Positions 23,833-33,807 of a stretch of DNA of 64,000 bases are shown here, one piece after another. The DNA comes from an uncultured Coriobacteriaceae bacterium (GTDB lineage Bacteria; Actinomycetota; Coriobacteriia; Coriobacteriales; Atopobiaceae): NCBI GenBank assembly GCA_902780305.1, contig CACZFB010000006.1, forward strand, positions 1-64,000, given 5' to 3'. Each line of letters starts with the position of its first letter. Position 1 is the first letter of the stretch. Below the pieces are notes generated by a model. That model was not told the DNA's origin, ran no database searches, and saw nothing but the letters and a program-made list of their open reading frames with translations. The translations under genes and the position numbers were made by a program.

Positions 23833-26666
23833 GGCCGCTCAACCTCACGCTTACGGCGTTTGGTCCCTACGCCCAAACGGTGAACATAGACTTCTCCAAG
23901 TTCGGCGACCATGGCCTGTACCTCATCTATGGTGACACGGGCTCGGGCAAGACGATGCTGTTCGACGCCATCGCCTACGCCCTGTTTGGCGAGTCCTCGG
24001 GCGACCGAGACGTGCGCACGCTGCGCAGCGACTACGCCGACGCACAGACGCCCACCGAGGTCACGCTCGTCTTCGAGCATGCGGGACGCGAGTATCAGGT
24101 CGTCCGCCGGCCGCAGCAGCTGCTTGCCCGCCGCAGGGCGGGCGGCGAGAACGCCTCGGCACTCGTGGAGAACGCGCCCATGGCCGAGCTCACGTGCGCC
24201 GACGCGACGTTGGGGAGCAACACGACCCAGGTGAACGAGCGAATCATCGACCTCCTTGGCCTGAGCTACTCTCAGTTCCGACAGGTAACCATGATCGCGC
24301 AGGGCGCGTTTCGGGACCTCCTGTGCACCGACCCCGCCGACCGCGAGGTCGTGCTGCGCAAGATCTTTGGTACCGACGAGCTGGACAGCTTTGCCGGCGA
24401 GCTGGTGCGCATGGCCCGCGAGGCCAACGAGCGGCTCGAGCAGGCGCGCATCGAGTTTGGCGGGTGCGTCAAGCGGCTGGACCGCGGCATGGCGGAGGTG
24501 CACGACCCGGTGCAGCGCGTGCTGAACCGCGAGCAGCCTGCGCTGTGCGCCGAGGAGTGCATAGAGGCCGCGAAGACCCTGGTGGGCCGGCAAGGGGACG
24601 AGGTCGCGCTGCTGGCGCAGCGGCGCGACAAGGCTCGCGAGGACACCGTGGAGGCACGTGTGCAGCTGCGTGCCGCGGAGGAGGCGGTCGTGGCCCTGGA
24701 GGCCACCGAGGAGGCCAAGCGAAAGCTCGTGCGCGCGAACGCGCACGTGCAGGTGTTTAAGAAGGCGCTCGACGAAGCCAGCGCCGGGTACGAGGAGCAG
24801 CACCGTGCCCTGCTGGTACGTGAGGAGGAACTCACCAAGTCCCTGCCGCGTTACGACGAGCTCGAGCAGCGTCAGGCCGAGGCCAGCAAGGCCGCAGGCC
24901 ATGCCACGCAGCTGAGCGAGCAAAAGGGCGAGCTGGAGGGTGAGCGGGCGCGGCTGGAGTCGTCGGTTGCCCATGCGCAGGTGGAGCTCGCCGTCGCACA
25001 GGACGTGGCGAGCCAGCTCGAGCGCTCCAGGGCGCAGGTCGAGCACGCAACGCGCCAGTCCGCGCAGGCGCAGGCGGTGGCGGACTCGCTGCAAACTCTC
25101 ATGCGCGAGCGCGCGAACCTGGGATCATGCGCGAAGGAGGTCCAGGAGGCGACGGGCGCTGCCGAGGAGGCGCGCATGCGGGCCGAGGAGCTGTTCGCGG
25201 CGCTTGTTGCAGACGATGCGGCCTTCGTGGCGTCGTCGCTGGTGGAGGGCGAGCCGTGTCCGGTGTGCGGGTCCGTTACGCATCCGCATCCCGCGCGTCC
25301 CACAGACGTCGCGCCCGACCGCAGCTCGCTTACCATGGCGCGCAACAAGCAGGAGGAGGCCGAGCGGCGGATGCGTGAGGCGCAGGACGCGTACCTCTCG
25401 CTGAGCGCGAAAGTGGAGGAGCGCTCCAAGGCGTGTCTGGCCGATGCAAGCGAACTGGTGGGTGCGCTCACCGACGAGGCGGGTGCCGTGTGCGCGGGGG
25501 CGCAGGCAGAGCGTCTGGCCGTCGGCAGGCTCGCCGAGCTGAGGCAACGGCTGCGCGACCAGCTTGCGGCCGACCGCGAGCGCGCGCATGCGCTCGAGCA
25601 AAAACTCTCCGAGCTCGACGCGCTGCGCGACCAGCTCTCGGCCGATGAGGAGCGCCTGGCCCAGGTGCGCCATGAGCTGGTCTCGCTTGCGGGGTCCTAC
25701 GAAGTCGCTGCCGCCGACGCGGCCACCGCGCAGGCGCTCGCCGACGAGGCTGCCGCCGCCCTGCCGTTTGCCTCGCGCGAGGAGGCGAGCCAGGCGGCCG
25801 ACAGCGCGCGCGAGCATCGCGTGGAAATCGAGCAGGAGCTCACGCTGGCACGCGCGGAATACCAAAAGGCCCTCTCGGAGCAGTCGTCGGCGGCCTCCGT
25901 GCTAGAGGAGCGCCGGGCGCAGCTCGCGAAGCTGGGCGTGAGCGAGGGGGACAAGGCGCCGGGCACCACCAAGGCCAAGCGCGCTCTGATGGTGGCCCAG
26001 ACGGCCGAGAAGGACGCCGACAGGGAGGTGCGCAAGGCGGAGGCACGCGTGAGCATGAACATGCAGACCATCGACGAGATGGGGGCGATCGCCCGTACGC
26101 TACCGGGACTCGAGAGTGCCGTAAGGGCCGCCGAACGCGTTTCGCGCATCGCACGTGGCCAGGCGTCGGGTAGCAACCGCATCTCGTTCGAGCGTTACGT
26201 GCTGGGATTCTTCTTCGACCAGATCGTGATCTGCGCCAACCGGCGCCTTGCGGTTATGTCCAACGGCCACTATCAGCTGGCGCGCAACGTGGAGGGGGAG
26301 CGTCGCGGCAAGGGCGGCCTCTCGCTCGACGTGGTGGACTACGCCACGGGCAAGCGTCGGCCCGTCTCGTCTCTGTCGGGCGGTGAGTCCTTTGAGGCGT
26401 CGCTCGCGCTCGCCCTGGGCCTCTCGGACTATGCGCAGCAGCGTGCCGGTGGCATGCACTTGGACACCGTGTTCATTGACGAGGGCTTTGGCTCGCTGGA
26501 TCCCGACGCGCTTGAGCAGGTTATGCGCGTGCTCTCGGACCTGGCGTCCGGGGACTGCCTGGTGGCCATTATCAGCCACGTGGAGGAGCTGGAGAAGCGC
26601 ATCGAGCAGCGCGTGGAGGTGAAGGCCAGCCCCGAGGGTAGCAGCGTAAAGGTCGTTGCGGGGTAG
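23829..26666 (+). CDS. sbcC: Exonuclease SbcCD subunit C (SMC-like ATPase)
   Basis: The 945-residue product has an N-terminal Walker A (GDTGSGKT, residues 35-42) and a long coiled-coil arm with a central zinc hook, CPVCG, with Cys477 and Cys480. A second arm and a C-terminal ATPase half follow, with RISFERYVLGFFFDQI, the signature LSGGESFEASLALAL and Walker B VFIDEGFGSLD. It clamps DNA for the SbcD nuclease. It overlaps sbcD by 4 bp. Length is close to the E. coli protein (about 1048) but shorter, mostly in the coiled coil. Confidence 0.95.
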   Translation: MRPLNLTLTAFGPYAQTVNIDFSKFGDHGLYLIYGDTGSGKTMLFDAIAYALFGESSGDRDVRTLRSDYADAQTPTEVTLVFEHAGREYQVVRRPQQLLARRRAGGENASALVENAPMAELTCADATLGSNTTQVNERIIDLLGLSYSQFRQVTMIAQGAFRDLLCTDPADREVVLRKIFGTDELDSFAGELVRMAREANERLEQARIEFGGCVKRLDRGMAEVHDPVQRVLNREQPALCAEECIEAAKTLVGRQGDEVALLAQRRDKAREDTVEARVQLRAAEEAVVALEATEEAKRKLVRANAHVQVFKKALDEASAGYEEQHRALLVREEELTKSLPRYDELEQRQAEASKAAGHATQLSEQKGELEGERARLESSVAHAQVELAVAQDVASQLERSRAQVEHATRQSAQAQAVADSLQTLMRERANLGSCAKEVQEATGAAEEARMRAEELFAALVADDAAFVASSLVEGEPCPVCGSVTHPHPARPTDVAPDRSSLTMARNKQEEAERRMREAQDAYLSLSAKVEERSKACLADASELVGALTDEAGAVCAGAQAERLAVGRLAELRQRLRDQLAADRERAHALEQKLSELDALRDQLSADEERLAQVRHELVSLAGSYEVAAADAATAQALADEAAAALPFASREEASQAADSAREHRVEIEQELTLARAEYQKALSEQSSAASVLEERRAQLAKLGVSEGDKAPGTTKAKRALMVAQTAEKDADREVRKAEARVSMNMQTIDEMGAIARTLPGLESAVRAAERVSRIARGQASGSNRISFERYVLGFFFDQIVICANRRLAVMSNGHYQLARNVEGERRGKGGLSLDVVDYATGKRRPVSSLSGGESFEASLALALGLSDYAQQRAGGMHLDTVFIDEGFGSLDPDALEQVMRVLSDLASGDCLVAIISHVEELEKRIEQRVEVKASPEGSSVKVVAG

Positions 26667-26678
26667 CCACGCGTGTCA

Positions 26679-26748
26679 GCCAATCAAAGGGGGTAACCCC
26701 CATTGATTGCCGCAGGCATATCAATGGGGGTTACCCCCTTTGATTGGC
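26679..26748. repeat. Family B palindrome behind sbcC
   Basis: GCCAATCAAAGGGGGTAACC and complement flank TGCCGCAGGCATAT. It begins 12 bp after the sbcC stop and ends 87 bp before copA. Confidence 0.92.
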
Positions 26749-26794
26749 TCCCAGCGGCCATCAACCGTCCAGATTTGCACCGTCTTGCCATGGG

Positions 26795-26800
26795 TATAAT
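26795..26800 (+). promoter_or_regulatory. Probable -10 box of copA
   Basis: A perfect TATAAT stands 36 bp before the copA start. The best upstream hexamer, TTGCAC at 26775-26780, gives a short 14-bp spacer. Short or abnormal spacing is typical where a MerR-type or other regulator remodels the promoter, but no regulator gene is adjacent. Confidence 0.5.
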
Positions 26801-26835
26801 CGTCCCATAAAAAAACGTGACGGAAGGACCTGCCC

Positions 26836-29124
26836 ATGGAGACGGAACGCATTGCCATAGAGGGTATGCACTGCGCCAACTGCTCGGCGCTCATTTCCAA
26901 GATGGTGGGGCGTATGGACGGCGTGCAGGAGTGCGCCGTGAACCTTGCGGCCAACAACGGCGAGGTGACGTACGACCCCGAGGTAACCAACATGGCCGCG
27001 GTGGTGCAGACCATCGTGGATTTGGGCTATGGCGCGACGGTTATCCCCCGCGAGGGACGGACCGCCTTCGACGAGGAGCGGCGCGCCCGCGAGGCTGCCC
27101 AGCGCGCACACGACCTGCGCCTGTTCGTGATGTCGCTCGTACTCACCATCCTCGTTATGGTGGTGTGCATGACCCCTGCGGGCATGCCGCTCACCATGCC
27201 CGTGGCCAACGCGCTCTTTGGCGCCCAGCACACGCACGAGCAGATGATGCTTGCCATGAACCTGGTGTGCCTGGTGCTCACGATTCCGGTGCAGTTCGTG
27301 GCCGGCCTCAGGTTCTATCGAGGCGCGTGGGGCGCGCTCAAGGCGCGGTCGGCCAACATGGACACGCTTGTGGCCGTGGGTACCACCATCGCCTTTGTCT
27401 ACTCGCTGTACGTGACCTTCTCGCCGCGTGCCGCCGGCACCATGGCGCCCTTCGAGACCAGCGCCATGCTCATTACCTTCGTGCAATTGGGCAAGCTGCT
27501 GGAGGCGCGGGCCAAAGGCCGGGCGGGCGAGGCGGTGGAGTCGCTTATGAGCCTGGCGCCCAAGGTCGCCCATGCCCACCGCGCGGGCGAGGTGGTGGAC
27601 GTGCCCATAGACGAGCTGCGCGTTGGCGACGTGGTGGACGTGCGCCCTGGCGAGAAGGTACCCGTGGACGGTGTGGTGGTGGCCGGCTCGAGCTCGGTGG
27701 ACGAGTCCATGCTCACGGGCGAGCCCATGCCGTGCGAGAAGGTCGCGGGCGACGAGGTGTGCGGCGCCACCATCAACGGCAACGGCGCCCTTACCGTGCG
27801 TGCCACCCGCGTGGGCGCCGAGTCCACCCTGAGTCGCATCGTGCGGATGGTCGAGAAGGCCCAGGGTTCGCGTCCGCAGATCCAGCAGCTGGCCGACCGC
27901 ATTGCGGCTGTGTTCGTCCCGGCCATCCTTGCCCTGGGGCTCGTCACATTCCTGGGTTGGCTGGCCTATGCGGCCGCGACGGGTGGTATCGATGCCACCT
28001 CGTTCGAGCACGCGCTCATGGCGGGGGTGTCGGTGGTGGTCGTGGCGTGCCCGTGCGCGCTGGGGCTGGCCACGCCCACGGCCGTGATGGTGGGGACGGG
28101 CAAGGGCGCCGAGCAGGGGATTCTCATTAAGGACGGCGATGTGCTGCAGCGGGCGGGCAAGCTGCGGCGCGTGGTCTTCGACAAGACCGGCACCATTACC
28201 CAGGGCATGCCCATGGTGGTGGGCGTCGCGCATGGTGACGAGGCGAGCGAGGAGGACGTGATTCGCTTTGCCGGCGCGCTGGAGCAGGGAAGCGAGCATC
28301 CGCTGGCGCGGGCGGTGCTCATGTATGCCGCCGAGCACGACATCGCCATCCCCCAGGGCATGGTGCGCGACTTCGAGGCCCTCACGGGCCGCGGCGTGGT
28401 GGGTACCGTGGATGGGGAGCGCTTTGGTTTTGGCAACGAGCGGCTGGTGCGTGAGCTCACGGGCGAGGGCCTGCCCGCGTGGTGCCAAGAGTTCTCGCGC
28501 GCGGGTGCCGGCGCGCATGCCACGGTGATGTACCTGGTGTTTGCCTCGTTTGGCGTGGCGGGTGCCCTTGCTGCCGCCGACAGCCCCAAACCGAGCGCCG
28601 CCGCGGGTGTGGCGCGCCTGCGCGAGTTGGGATGCGACGTGTATCTGCTCACCGGAGACGCGCGCGTGGCGGCCGAGCACGTGGCCGCCGAGGTGGGCAT
28701 CGAGGCGAACCACGTGATGGCCGAGGTGCTGCCCGACCAGAAGGCGGACCGCGTGGCGGAGCTGTTGGACCCCGACCACGAGCGTCTGGTCGCCATGGTG
28801 GGCGACGGCATCAACGACACGCCCGCGCTGGCCACGGCCGACATTGGCATGGCCATGAGCGCCGGCTCCGACGCTGCCCTGGAGGTGGGCCAGGTGGTGC
28901 TCATGCACGACGACGTGCGGGACGTGGCGCGTGCCATCGAGCTGAGCCGGGCCACCATGCGCAAGATCCACCAGAACTTTGCCTGGGCGCTCGGGTACAA
29001 CCTGCTGCTCGTCCCGCTCGCCGCCCTTGGCATCCTGCCTCCCGAGCTCAGCTCCGCCTGCATGGCGCTCTCCAGCGTGAGCGTGGTGAGCAACTCCCTC
29101 CTGCTGCGCCGGGTGAGGCTGTAG
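26836..29124 (+). CDS. copA: Copper-translocating P-type ATPase
   Basis: The 762-residue product has one N-terminal heavy-metal-associated domain (GMHCANC, Cys13 and Cys16) and eight membrane segments. The ion site is CPC (residues 405-407), the phosphorylation motif DKTGTIT (Asp449), and the hinge [11 protein letters not shown] (residues 654-664). TM7 carries GYN and TM8 carries MALSS, the pattern of Cu+ exporters (P1B-1). It moves Cu+ out of the cytoplasm. No CsoR, CopY or chaperone gene is next to it. ATG is preceded by GGAAGGAC. Confidence 0.94.
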   Translation: METERIAIEGMHCANCSALISKMVGRMDGVQECAVNLAANNGEVTYDPEVTNMAAVVQTIVDLGYGATVIPREGRTAFDEERRAREAAQRAHDLRLFVMSLVLTILVMVVCMTPAGMPLTMPVANALFGAQHTHEQMMLAMNLVCLVLTIPVQFVAGLRFYRGAWGALKARSANMDTLVAVGTTIAFVYSLYVTFSPRAAGTMAPFETSAMLITFVQLGKLLEARAKGRAGEAVESLMSLAPKVAHAHRAGEVVDVPIDELRVGDVVDVRPGEKVPVDGVVVAGSSSVDESMLTGEPMPCEKVAGDEVCGATINGNGALTVRATRVGAESTLSRIVRMVEKAQGSRPQIQQLADRIAAVFVPAILALGLVTFLGWLAYAAATGGIDATSFEHALMAGVSVVVVACPCALGLATPTAVMVGTGKGAEQGILIKDGDVLQRAGKLRRVVFDKTGTITQGMPMVVGVAHGDEASEEDVIRFAGALEQGSEHPLARAVLMYAAEHDIAIPQGMVRDFEALTGRGVVGTVDGERFGFGNERLVRELTGEGLPAWCQEFSRAGAGAHATVMYLVFASFGVAGALAAADSPKPSAAAGVARLRELGCDVYLLTGDARVAAEHVAAEVGIEANHVMAEVLPDQKADRVAELLDPDHERLVAMVGDGINDTPALATADIGMAMSAGSDAALEVGQVVLMHDDVRDVARAIELSRATMRKIHQNFAWALGYNLLLVPLAALGILPPELSSACMALSSVSVVSNSLLLRRVRL

Positions 29125-29256
29125 CGTTTTCCCGAATCGGCGCCCTCCCCCCGACGCCCGCCAATGTTGCGCAACGTTTTTCCCCGAACGCGCGAGAAGA
29201 TGTGCGCAACGCAAGGGAGGAGGCCTTTGGGCCTCACGTCGAGGAAGGAGCACGTG

Positions 29257-30885
29257 ATGAGAAAAGAGAGCCGGAACCCGTCCGGGAGGATGACGCCGAG
29301 GGTGGTCGCATGGGGGCTGTCGGCGCTTCTGGTGCTGGGAGCCTCGCCCGCGCCCGCGTTCGCGGGCGAGGCCGGGGAGGTCGGCGTCGCGCCCGACCAG
29401 GCCGAGGTGGTCGAGGGTGTGGCTGGCGGCCAGGCGCAGCTAGTCGACGGCCAAACGGCCGTGGAGCAGCCCGCCGACGAGGTGGCGGCCGTGGAGGAGC
29501 CCGCCGAAGTCGCGCAGCCTGCCGATGAGGTGGCGGTCGAGGAGACGTCCGCAAGCGTGCAGGTCTCCCAGGAGGCCAACGCAGTAACGGATCAGGCGGA
29601 ACTCGCCACCGACCCCCAGACGCTCGAAGTGCAGGCCGACACACAGCGCACGCTCGCGCTCAACGGCCGGTGGCACGATTTTTACCCGTACGTCGCTCAG
29701 CCAGGCTGCAGCTACGAGTTCACCCTGTCCAAGGCATCGGTGGTGCAGTTGACGATGAATAAAAACTGTACCACCATGTGGTCGTTGTGGAATAAGGACA
29801 CGGGTAAACGGTACTGGCAGTCGACATGGCTCATCGGCACACCGTATAATTCCGAATACTGCTACCTCAGGCCGGGCACGTACTCCGTCGAGCTCTACGT
29901 GAGCGGTACGGGTAGCATCAATGCCCCAGGTAATCATAGGGTAAGTATAAGGGCCACGGCCGAGCCTGCGACCGTTCCGGTACGCGGTAACAGCACCTTT
30001 GACACTGCCACGCCTTTGCGCGTTGGGAGCGCTGTTGGGAGTCTCTTTACCCGGGATGATGACGTTGCGTTCTATAAGTTCACCGTCGCACAGGGTAAGG
30101 TCGTGCGCATTACCTGCCAGGAGAAAGACAATAAGATCAACACGGTCGACAGCTTTGCGCTTTATGGAGGAGATAAGCAGAGCATCATCCCAAGGGCTGA
30201 CAACAACTATGGGGATGAGGTCGTTGAAGCGCGGGTCGAGGAGAAGGAGCTTCCCGCCGGCACCTATTACATCAGGGTCGCTCGTGGCGCAGGAGCCGGC
30301 GGCCCCTACACCATCAAGTGGGAGACGGTCGACAAGGCCGCCGCAAACGGCGGCGGCGCCAACCAGGGCGGCAGCGCCGGCGCCCCCGGCCGGGCCGAGC
30401 GCGCCCCGCGCGTCTCCTACCGCACCCACGTGCAGCGGGTCGGCTGGCAGCCCTTCGTGGCGGACGGCGCCATGAGCGGCACCACGGGGAGGTCCCTGCG
30501 CCTCGAGGGCATCAACATAAGCCTCTCCGACCTGCCGTGCGCGGGAGGCATCCAGTACCGCACCCACGTGCAGCGGATCGGCTGGCAGGGCTGGAGGGCC
30601 GACGGGCAGATGGCCGGCACCTCCGGCATGTCGCGGCGCCTGGAGGCCATAGAGGTCAGGCTCACCGGCGAGCTGGCCAGCCGCTACGACGTCTACTACC
30701 GCGTGCACTGCCAGAAGTTCGGCTGGATGGGCTGGGCCAAGAACGGCGCGCGCTCCGGCAGCGCCGGCTACTCCAGGCGGCTCGAGGGCATCCAGGTGGT
30801 GCTGGTGAGGAAGGGCCAGCCCGCCCCCGGCGCCACCTACCGCGGCGTGACCCAGCGCTACGCCACGCCGTTCCGCCAGCGCTAG
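29257..30885 (+). CDS. Secreted surface protein with PPC-like domains and three ChW repeats
   Basis: The 542-residue product has a signal peptide ending near PAPAFAG (about residue 38) and an Ala/Val/Glu-rich low-complexity stretch to about residue 125. Two beta-rich domains with the pre-peptidase C-terminal (PPC) look follow (about 130-235 and 240-365). Three ChW repeats (about 385-525) show a YRTHVQRxGWQ signature and a closing RRLEGI. Such proteins are exported and act in cell-surface or host contact; the exact ligand is unknown. The middle region (about 29670-30290) is clearly less GC-rich and uses rarer codons than its ends, which suggests a mosaic. GAGGAAGGAG precedes the ATG. Confidence 0.75.
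   Translation: MRKESRNPSGRMTPRVVAWGLSALLVLGASPAPAFAGEAGEVGVAPDQAEVVEGVAGGQAQLVDGQTAVEQPADEVAAVEEPAEVAQPADEVAVEETSASVQVSQEANAVTDQAELATDPQTLEVQADTQRTLALNGRWHDFYPYVAQPGCSYEFTLSKASVVQLTMNKNCTTMWSLWNKDTGKRYWQSTWLIGTPYNSEYCYLRPGTYSVELYVSGTGSINAPGNHRVSIRATAEPATVPVRGNSTFDTATPLRVGSAVGSLFTRDDDVAFYKFTVAQGKVVRITCQEKDNKINTVDSFALYGGDKQSIIPRADNNYGDEVVEARVEEKELPAGTYYIRVARGAGAGGPYTIKWETVDKAAANGGGANQGGSAGAPGRAERAPRVSYRTHVQRVGWQPFVADGAMSGTTGRSLRLEGINISLSDLPCAGGIQYRTHVQRIGWQGWRADGQMAGTSGMSRRLEAIEVRLTGELASRYDVYYRVHCQKFGWMGWAKNGARSGSAGYSRRLEGIQVVLVRKGQPAPGATYRGVTQRYATPFRQR
30412..30822 (+). repeat. Three tandem ChW (clostridial hydrophobic Trp) repeats in the surface protein
   Basis: Three units of about 45 residues each contain (V/F)GWxx(F/W) and GxSGxxGxSxRLEGI-like cores. 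Units one and two share YRTHVQRxGWQ; unit three reads YRVHCQKFGWMGW. Confidence 0.75.
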
Positions 30886-30904
30886 CGGACCCCGTGCGCG
30901 AACT

Positions 30905-30972
30905 GCCTATCAAAAGGGGCTCCCATTGATTGGTCGCGTGCGACCTATCAATGGGAGCCCCTTTTGATAGGC
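30905..30972. repeat. Family B palindrome behind the ChW protein gene
   Basis: GCCTATCAAAAGGGGCTCCC and complement flank GGTCGCGTGCGACC. The core lacks the TTACC/GGTAA part, so this is a shortened variant. It starts 19 bp after the stop codon. Confidence 0.88.
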
Positions 30973-31071
30973 AGGCCCCTCTTTCGGTCGCCGAGAGCAT
31001 CCTATGCGTTGCCGGCCTGTTGTGTCATGCTGATGCCATAGCTATCGAGTGTGGACGAAGGAGAGGGTACC

Positions 31072-32508
31072 ATGCGTTGCGAGAAGTGCGGCAATGAGCT
31101 GTTGGATGGGGCGAAGTTCTGTCCCGAATGCGGAACCCCCGTGACGACACACGACAACGAGGATGTGGCACAGACGCAGGAGATGCCCGCGCCCGAGCCG
31201 CCCGCACCAGAGCCGACGGCCCCAGAGCCGTCCGCACCAGAGCCGACGGCCCCAGAGCCGCCTCAGGCGGACGCCCCCAAGCCGTGGTATACCACCACGC
31301 CTGCCCGCATCGTGATGGGCGTGTGCGGCGTGATCCTGGTCGTTGTGGGCATCGTACGAATCGTCGGCGCCTTCGGTCCTTCCAGCGGCGGTAGCGGCGG
31401 TAGCGGTGGCCTCTCGGCTGGTGGCCTTGGGAATGGCAAGGACAGCGGCTCCGTAGCCACCATCACCTTCGACGGCGGCGGTGCGCATGAGGGCGAGGTT
31501 ACCGCCATCGAGGCACAAAAGGGTAGCACGTTCAAGCTTCCCGAGAACGGCTTTACCTGGAAGGACTGCGAGTTCGCCGGGTGGGTGCCCAGCAACAACA
31601 AGGACAGCGAGCCGCTCCCCGCCGGTACCGAGCAGACGGCCGAGGAGTCCACGACCTACACGGCCGCGTGGAACGTGACGATCAGCTTCGACGGCAACGG
31701 TTCCGAAGAGGGCAAGATGCAGGCGGTCACGGCGCTTTCGGGCTCCCTGTTCGAGCTGCCCCAGTGCAAGTTCAAACGCGATGGGTTTACGTTTGGCGCA
31801 TGGACCACGAACCTCGACGACGGCGAGGGTACCAAGCGCTATCAGCCGGGCGATGAATACCCCGTGCATGGCCCCGTAACGTTCTACGCGCGCTGGGACG
31901 AGGGCGCGCCGCGCGCGTCGGTGTCCATCACCGACGCCAAGAAGGAGGTCACCGGCAGCCTGTCCGGCTGGGGTGGCAAGGCAAGCGGCTGCATCCTTCT
32001 GGTAAAGAACGACACCAGCGACACGCTCAACATCGACGCGGACTTCAAGTTCTTTAGCGGCAAGGCGGACAAGGGCCACCAGACCGACAACGCCTTGGCC
32101 GTGGGTCCGGGCCAGACCGTGATGCTGTACGGCATCGACCTCAAGCACGCCGACGGCGTCAACTACACCGTAACCTGCAAGAAGTCGGAAGCTTGGATGC
32201 TGCCGCTCGACAAGAACCTGGACGTGCAGGCGACCGAGTCGGATGCGGACCACCTAAAGCTCACGATCACCAACAACGGGACGTATCCCGTGCTCATCGC
32301 CAAGGTGCGCTGCATGGTTTTGGACAAGGAGGGCACCTACCACGGCGGCGACTCGTTTACGTACGGTACGATCGAGCCGGGCAAGAGCCTTGACGCGACC
32401 TTCGAGAAGTCCAACATGTACGACATGACCACATTCACCTCGTTCGAGGATGTGACCGTCGCCCCCTTCGTGAGCGGTTACGTCAACACCACGAGCTCTG
32501 GCAAGTAA
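31072..32508 (+). CDS. Zinc-ribbon membrane protein with two extracellular B-repeats
   Basis: The 478-residue product starts with a zinc ribbon (Cys3, Cys6, Cys17, Cys20; CEKCG and CPECG). A Pro-Glu-Pro-Ala low-complexity stretch follows (about residues 41-66), then one membrane helix (about 80-103). Two InlB-type B-repeat (Flg_new) domains come next, each beginning with ITFDGGG or ISFDGNG and ending in a YTAAW/FYARW strand. A C-terminal domain of about 200 residues that I do not recognise closes the protein. The ribbon would lie inside the cell and the repeats outside. The role is unknown. GAAGGAGAGGGT precedes the ATG. Confidence 0.8.
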   Translation: MRCEKCGNELLDGAKFCPECGTPVTTHDNEDVAQTQEMPAPEPPAPEPTAPEPSAPEPTAPEPPQADAPKPWYTTTPARIVMGVCGVILVVVGIVRIVGAFGPSSGGSGGSGGLSAGGLGNGKDSGSVATITFDGGGAHEGEVTAIEAQKGSTFKLPENGFTWKDCEFAGWVPSNNKDSEPLPAGTEQTAEESTTYTAAWNVTISFDGNGSEEGKMQAVTALSGSLFELPQCKFKRDGFTFGAWTTNLDDGEGTKRYQPGDEYPVHGPVTFYARWDEGAPRASVSITDAKKEVTGSLSGWGGKASGCILLVKNDTSDTLNIDADFKFFSGKADKGHQTDNALAVGPGQTVMLYGIDLKHADGVNYTVTCKKSEAWMLPLDKNLDVQATESDADHLKLTITNNGTYPVLIAKVRCMVLDKEGTYHGGDSFTYGTIEPGKSLDATFEKSNMYDMTTFTSFEDVTVAPFVSGYVNTTSSGK

Positions 32509-32533
32509 CGACCCGCGTCCCATATGGTCGAAT

Positions 32534-32578
32534 CGCACGGCCGAACAAAGGTGACAGACGCCTTTGTTCGGCCGTGCG
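32534..32578. repeat. Perfect 18-bp palindrome behind the B-repeat protein gene (family D)
   Basis: CGCACGGCCGAACAAAGG and its exact complement enclose TGACAGACG. It lies 26 bp after the stop codon and probably terminates transcription. A shorter relative with GAACAAA and CTTTTGTTC is at 34908. Confidence 0.85.
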
Positions 32579-32635
32579 TCTGCGGGGCAAACCGCTATAG
32601 TGGTCGGGAGCACGGCATCAAGGTTAGGAGCAGGC

Positions 32636-33535
32636 ATGGCTGCATGGTTCGACGACTCGCCAATCGTTCAGGAGGTGCGCGAGCATTGCGAGGGAGGATG
32701 GAACATCGCCCTCGAGTTCGTGAAGTTCGCCATCGTAATAAACGTGTCGGGCAAGATTACCAACGGGTTTGCAGCCTACGTGAGCGATCGGCAGCTTGAG
32801 CCCATCACGTCCATGGGCGGCATCTGGCTCATCGCCATCGGCCTCTTGAGTTTCGCGGCGGTCTTCTACTGCGCCCTGTGGGAGCGCATGAGGCCGCGTG
32901 ACCTCGGCCTGCGCTTCTCTCCGCCGTGGCGGGTGCTGCGCGACCTCGTCCTGGGCTATGGCGTGGGTATTGCGTGCATAGGCGGCTCGTTCTTGCTGGC
33001 GCTTGCCCTTGGCGGCATCCAGACCCAGGTGAACGTGCACAACGTGGTGTGGTGGACCATTCCGTGGATGTGTGCGGTGTACCTGTTCCAGGCCTTTGGC
33101 GAGGAGGTCATGTATCGTGGTGCCTTTATGATGAGCGCCGTGCGAAAGAACCCCGCGTGGCTGGCGTTGCTGGTGACGTCGGTGTGGTTCTCGTACTTCC
33201 CGCACCACTTTAACGGTGGCTACAACGCCATTGCCTTCGTCAACCTGTTCCTGCTGGCGCTCGTCTGCGGCATGAGCGTGTTCCTATCGGGTCGCATATG
33301 GATGGCGGGCGCGATTCACGCGGCGTGGAACCTCTTCCAGGGCAACATATTTGGCGTGGCGGTGAGCGGTAACCTGGCCGACCCCACCGCCACGCTGCTG
33401 GTGAGTACCACCCAGGGGGGCACGTGGCTGTCGGGCGGCGAGATGGGACTGGAGGCAAGCGTGGCGTCCACAATCGTGCTGGCGGCCGTGGCGGCGCTGT
33501 TCTTCGCCTTCTACTGGCGCCGGCGCGACAGCTGA
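32636..33535 (+). CDS. CPBP-family intramembrane metalloprotease
   Basis: The 299-residue product has about eight membrane segments. The family motifs are visible in order: FGEEVMYRGAF (EExxxR), FSYFPHHF (FxxxH) and HAAWNLFQG (HxxxN). CPBP (CAAX/bacteriocin-processing) enzymes cleave or modify peptides in the membrane and are linked to bacteriocin immunity or protein maturation. No bacteriocin gene was seen here. TAGGAGCAGGC precedes the ATG. Confidence 0.88.
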   Translation: MAAWFDDSPIVQEVREHCEGGWNIALEFVKFAIVINVSGKITNGFAAYVSDRQLEPITSMGGIWLIAIGLLSFAAVFYCALWERMRPRDLGLRFSPPWRVLRDLVLGYGVGIACIGGSFLLALALGGIQTQVNVHNVVWWTIPWMCAVYLFQAFGEEVMYRGAFMMSAVRKNPAWLALLVTSVWFSYFPHHFNGGYNAIAFVNLFLLALVCGMSVFLSGRIWMAGAIHAAWNLFQGNIFGVAVSGNLADPTATLLVSTTQGGTWLSGGEMGLEASVASTIVLAAVAALFFAFYWRRRDS

Positions 33536-33702
33536 ACGACGGCACCTGTTGGTGTTACCCAGCGTCTGGCGAACAGAGCTGATAGGCACCGTTGTTCGGT
33601 CCCCAAGCATCGCAAGAGGGCGCATCTTCACATTACATTCAAAACTGAACAGCTGTTTTGGTAGCCAAATGCAGGTGAACGGCACGAAGATGGCACAAGA
33701 TT

Positions 33703-33730
33703 TTGTTATTGCGTCGTTGACTGCTACTAT
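33703..33730 (+). promoter_or_regulatory. Sigma-70 promoter of the ADP-ribosylglycohydrolase gene
   Basis: TTGTTA at 33703-33708 and TACTAT at 33725-33730 are 16 bp apart, 77 bp before the start codon. The region upstream (33540-33700) is less GC-rich and holds no gene. Confidence 0.5.
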
Positions 33731-33807
33731 CTTTGCGAACCGCGCGTTTTGCGCGAGCGTTGTTGCTTGCGCGTGAGAGGCGGTTGGTTTGCAAACCGGG
33801 AGAGAGC

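Noticed and set aside
33536-33807. Small ORF of about 75 codons in the gap before the glycohydrolase gene
   Set aside because: It lacks a ribosome site, has an atypical composition and overlaps the promoter at 33703-33730.
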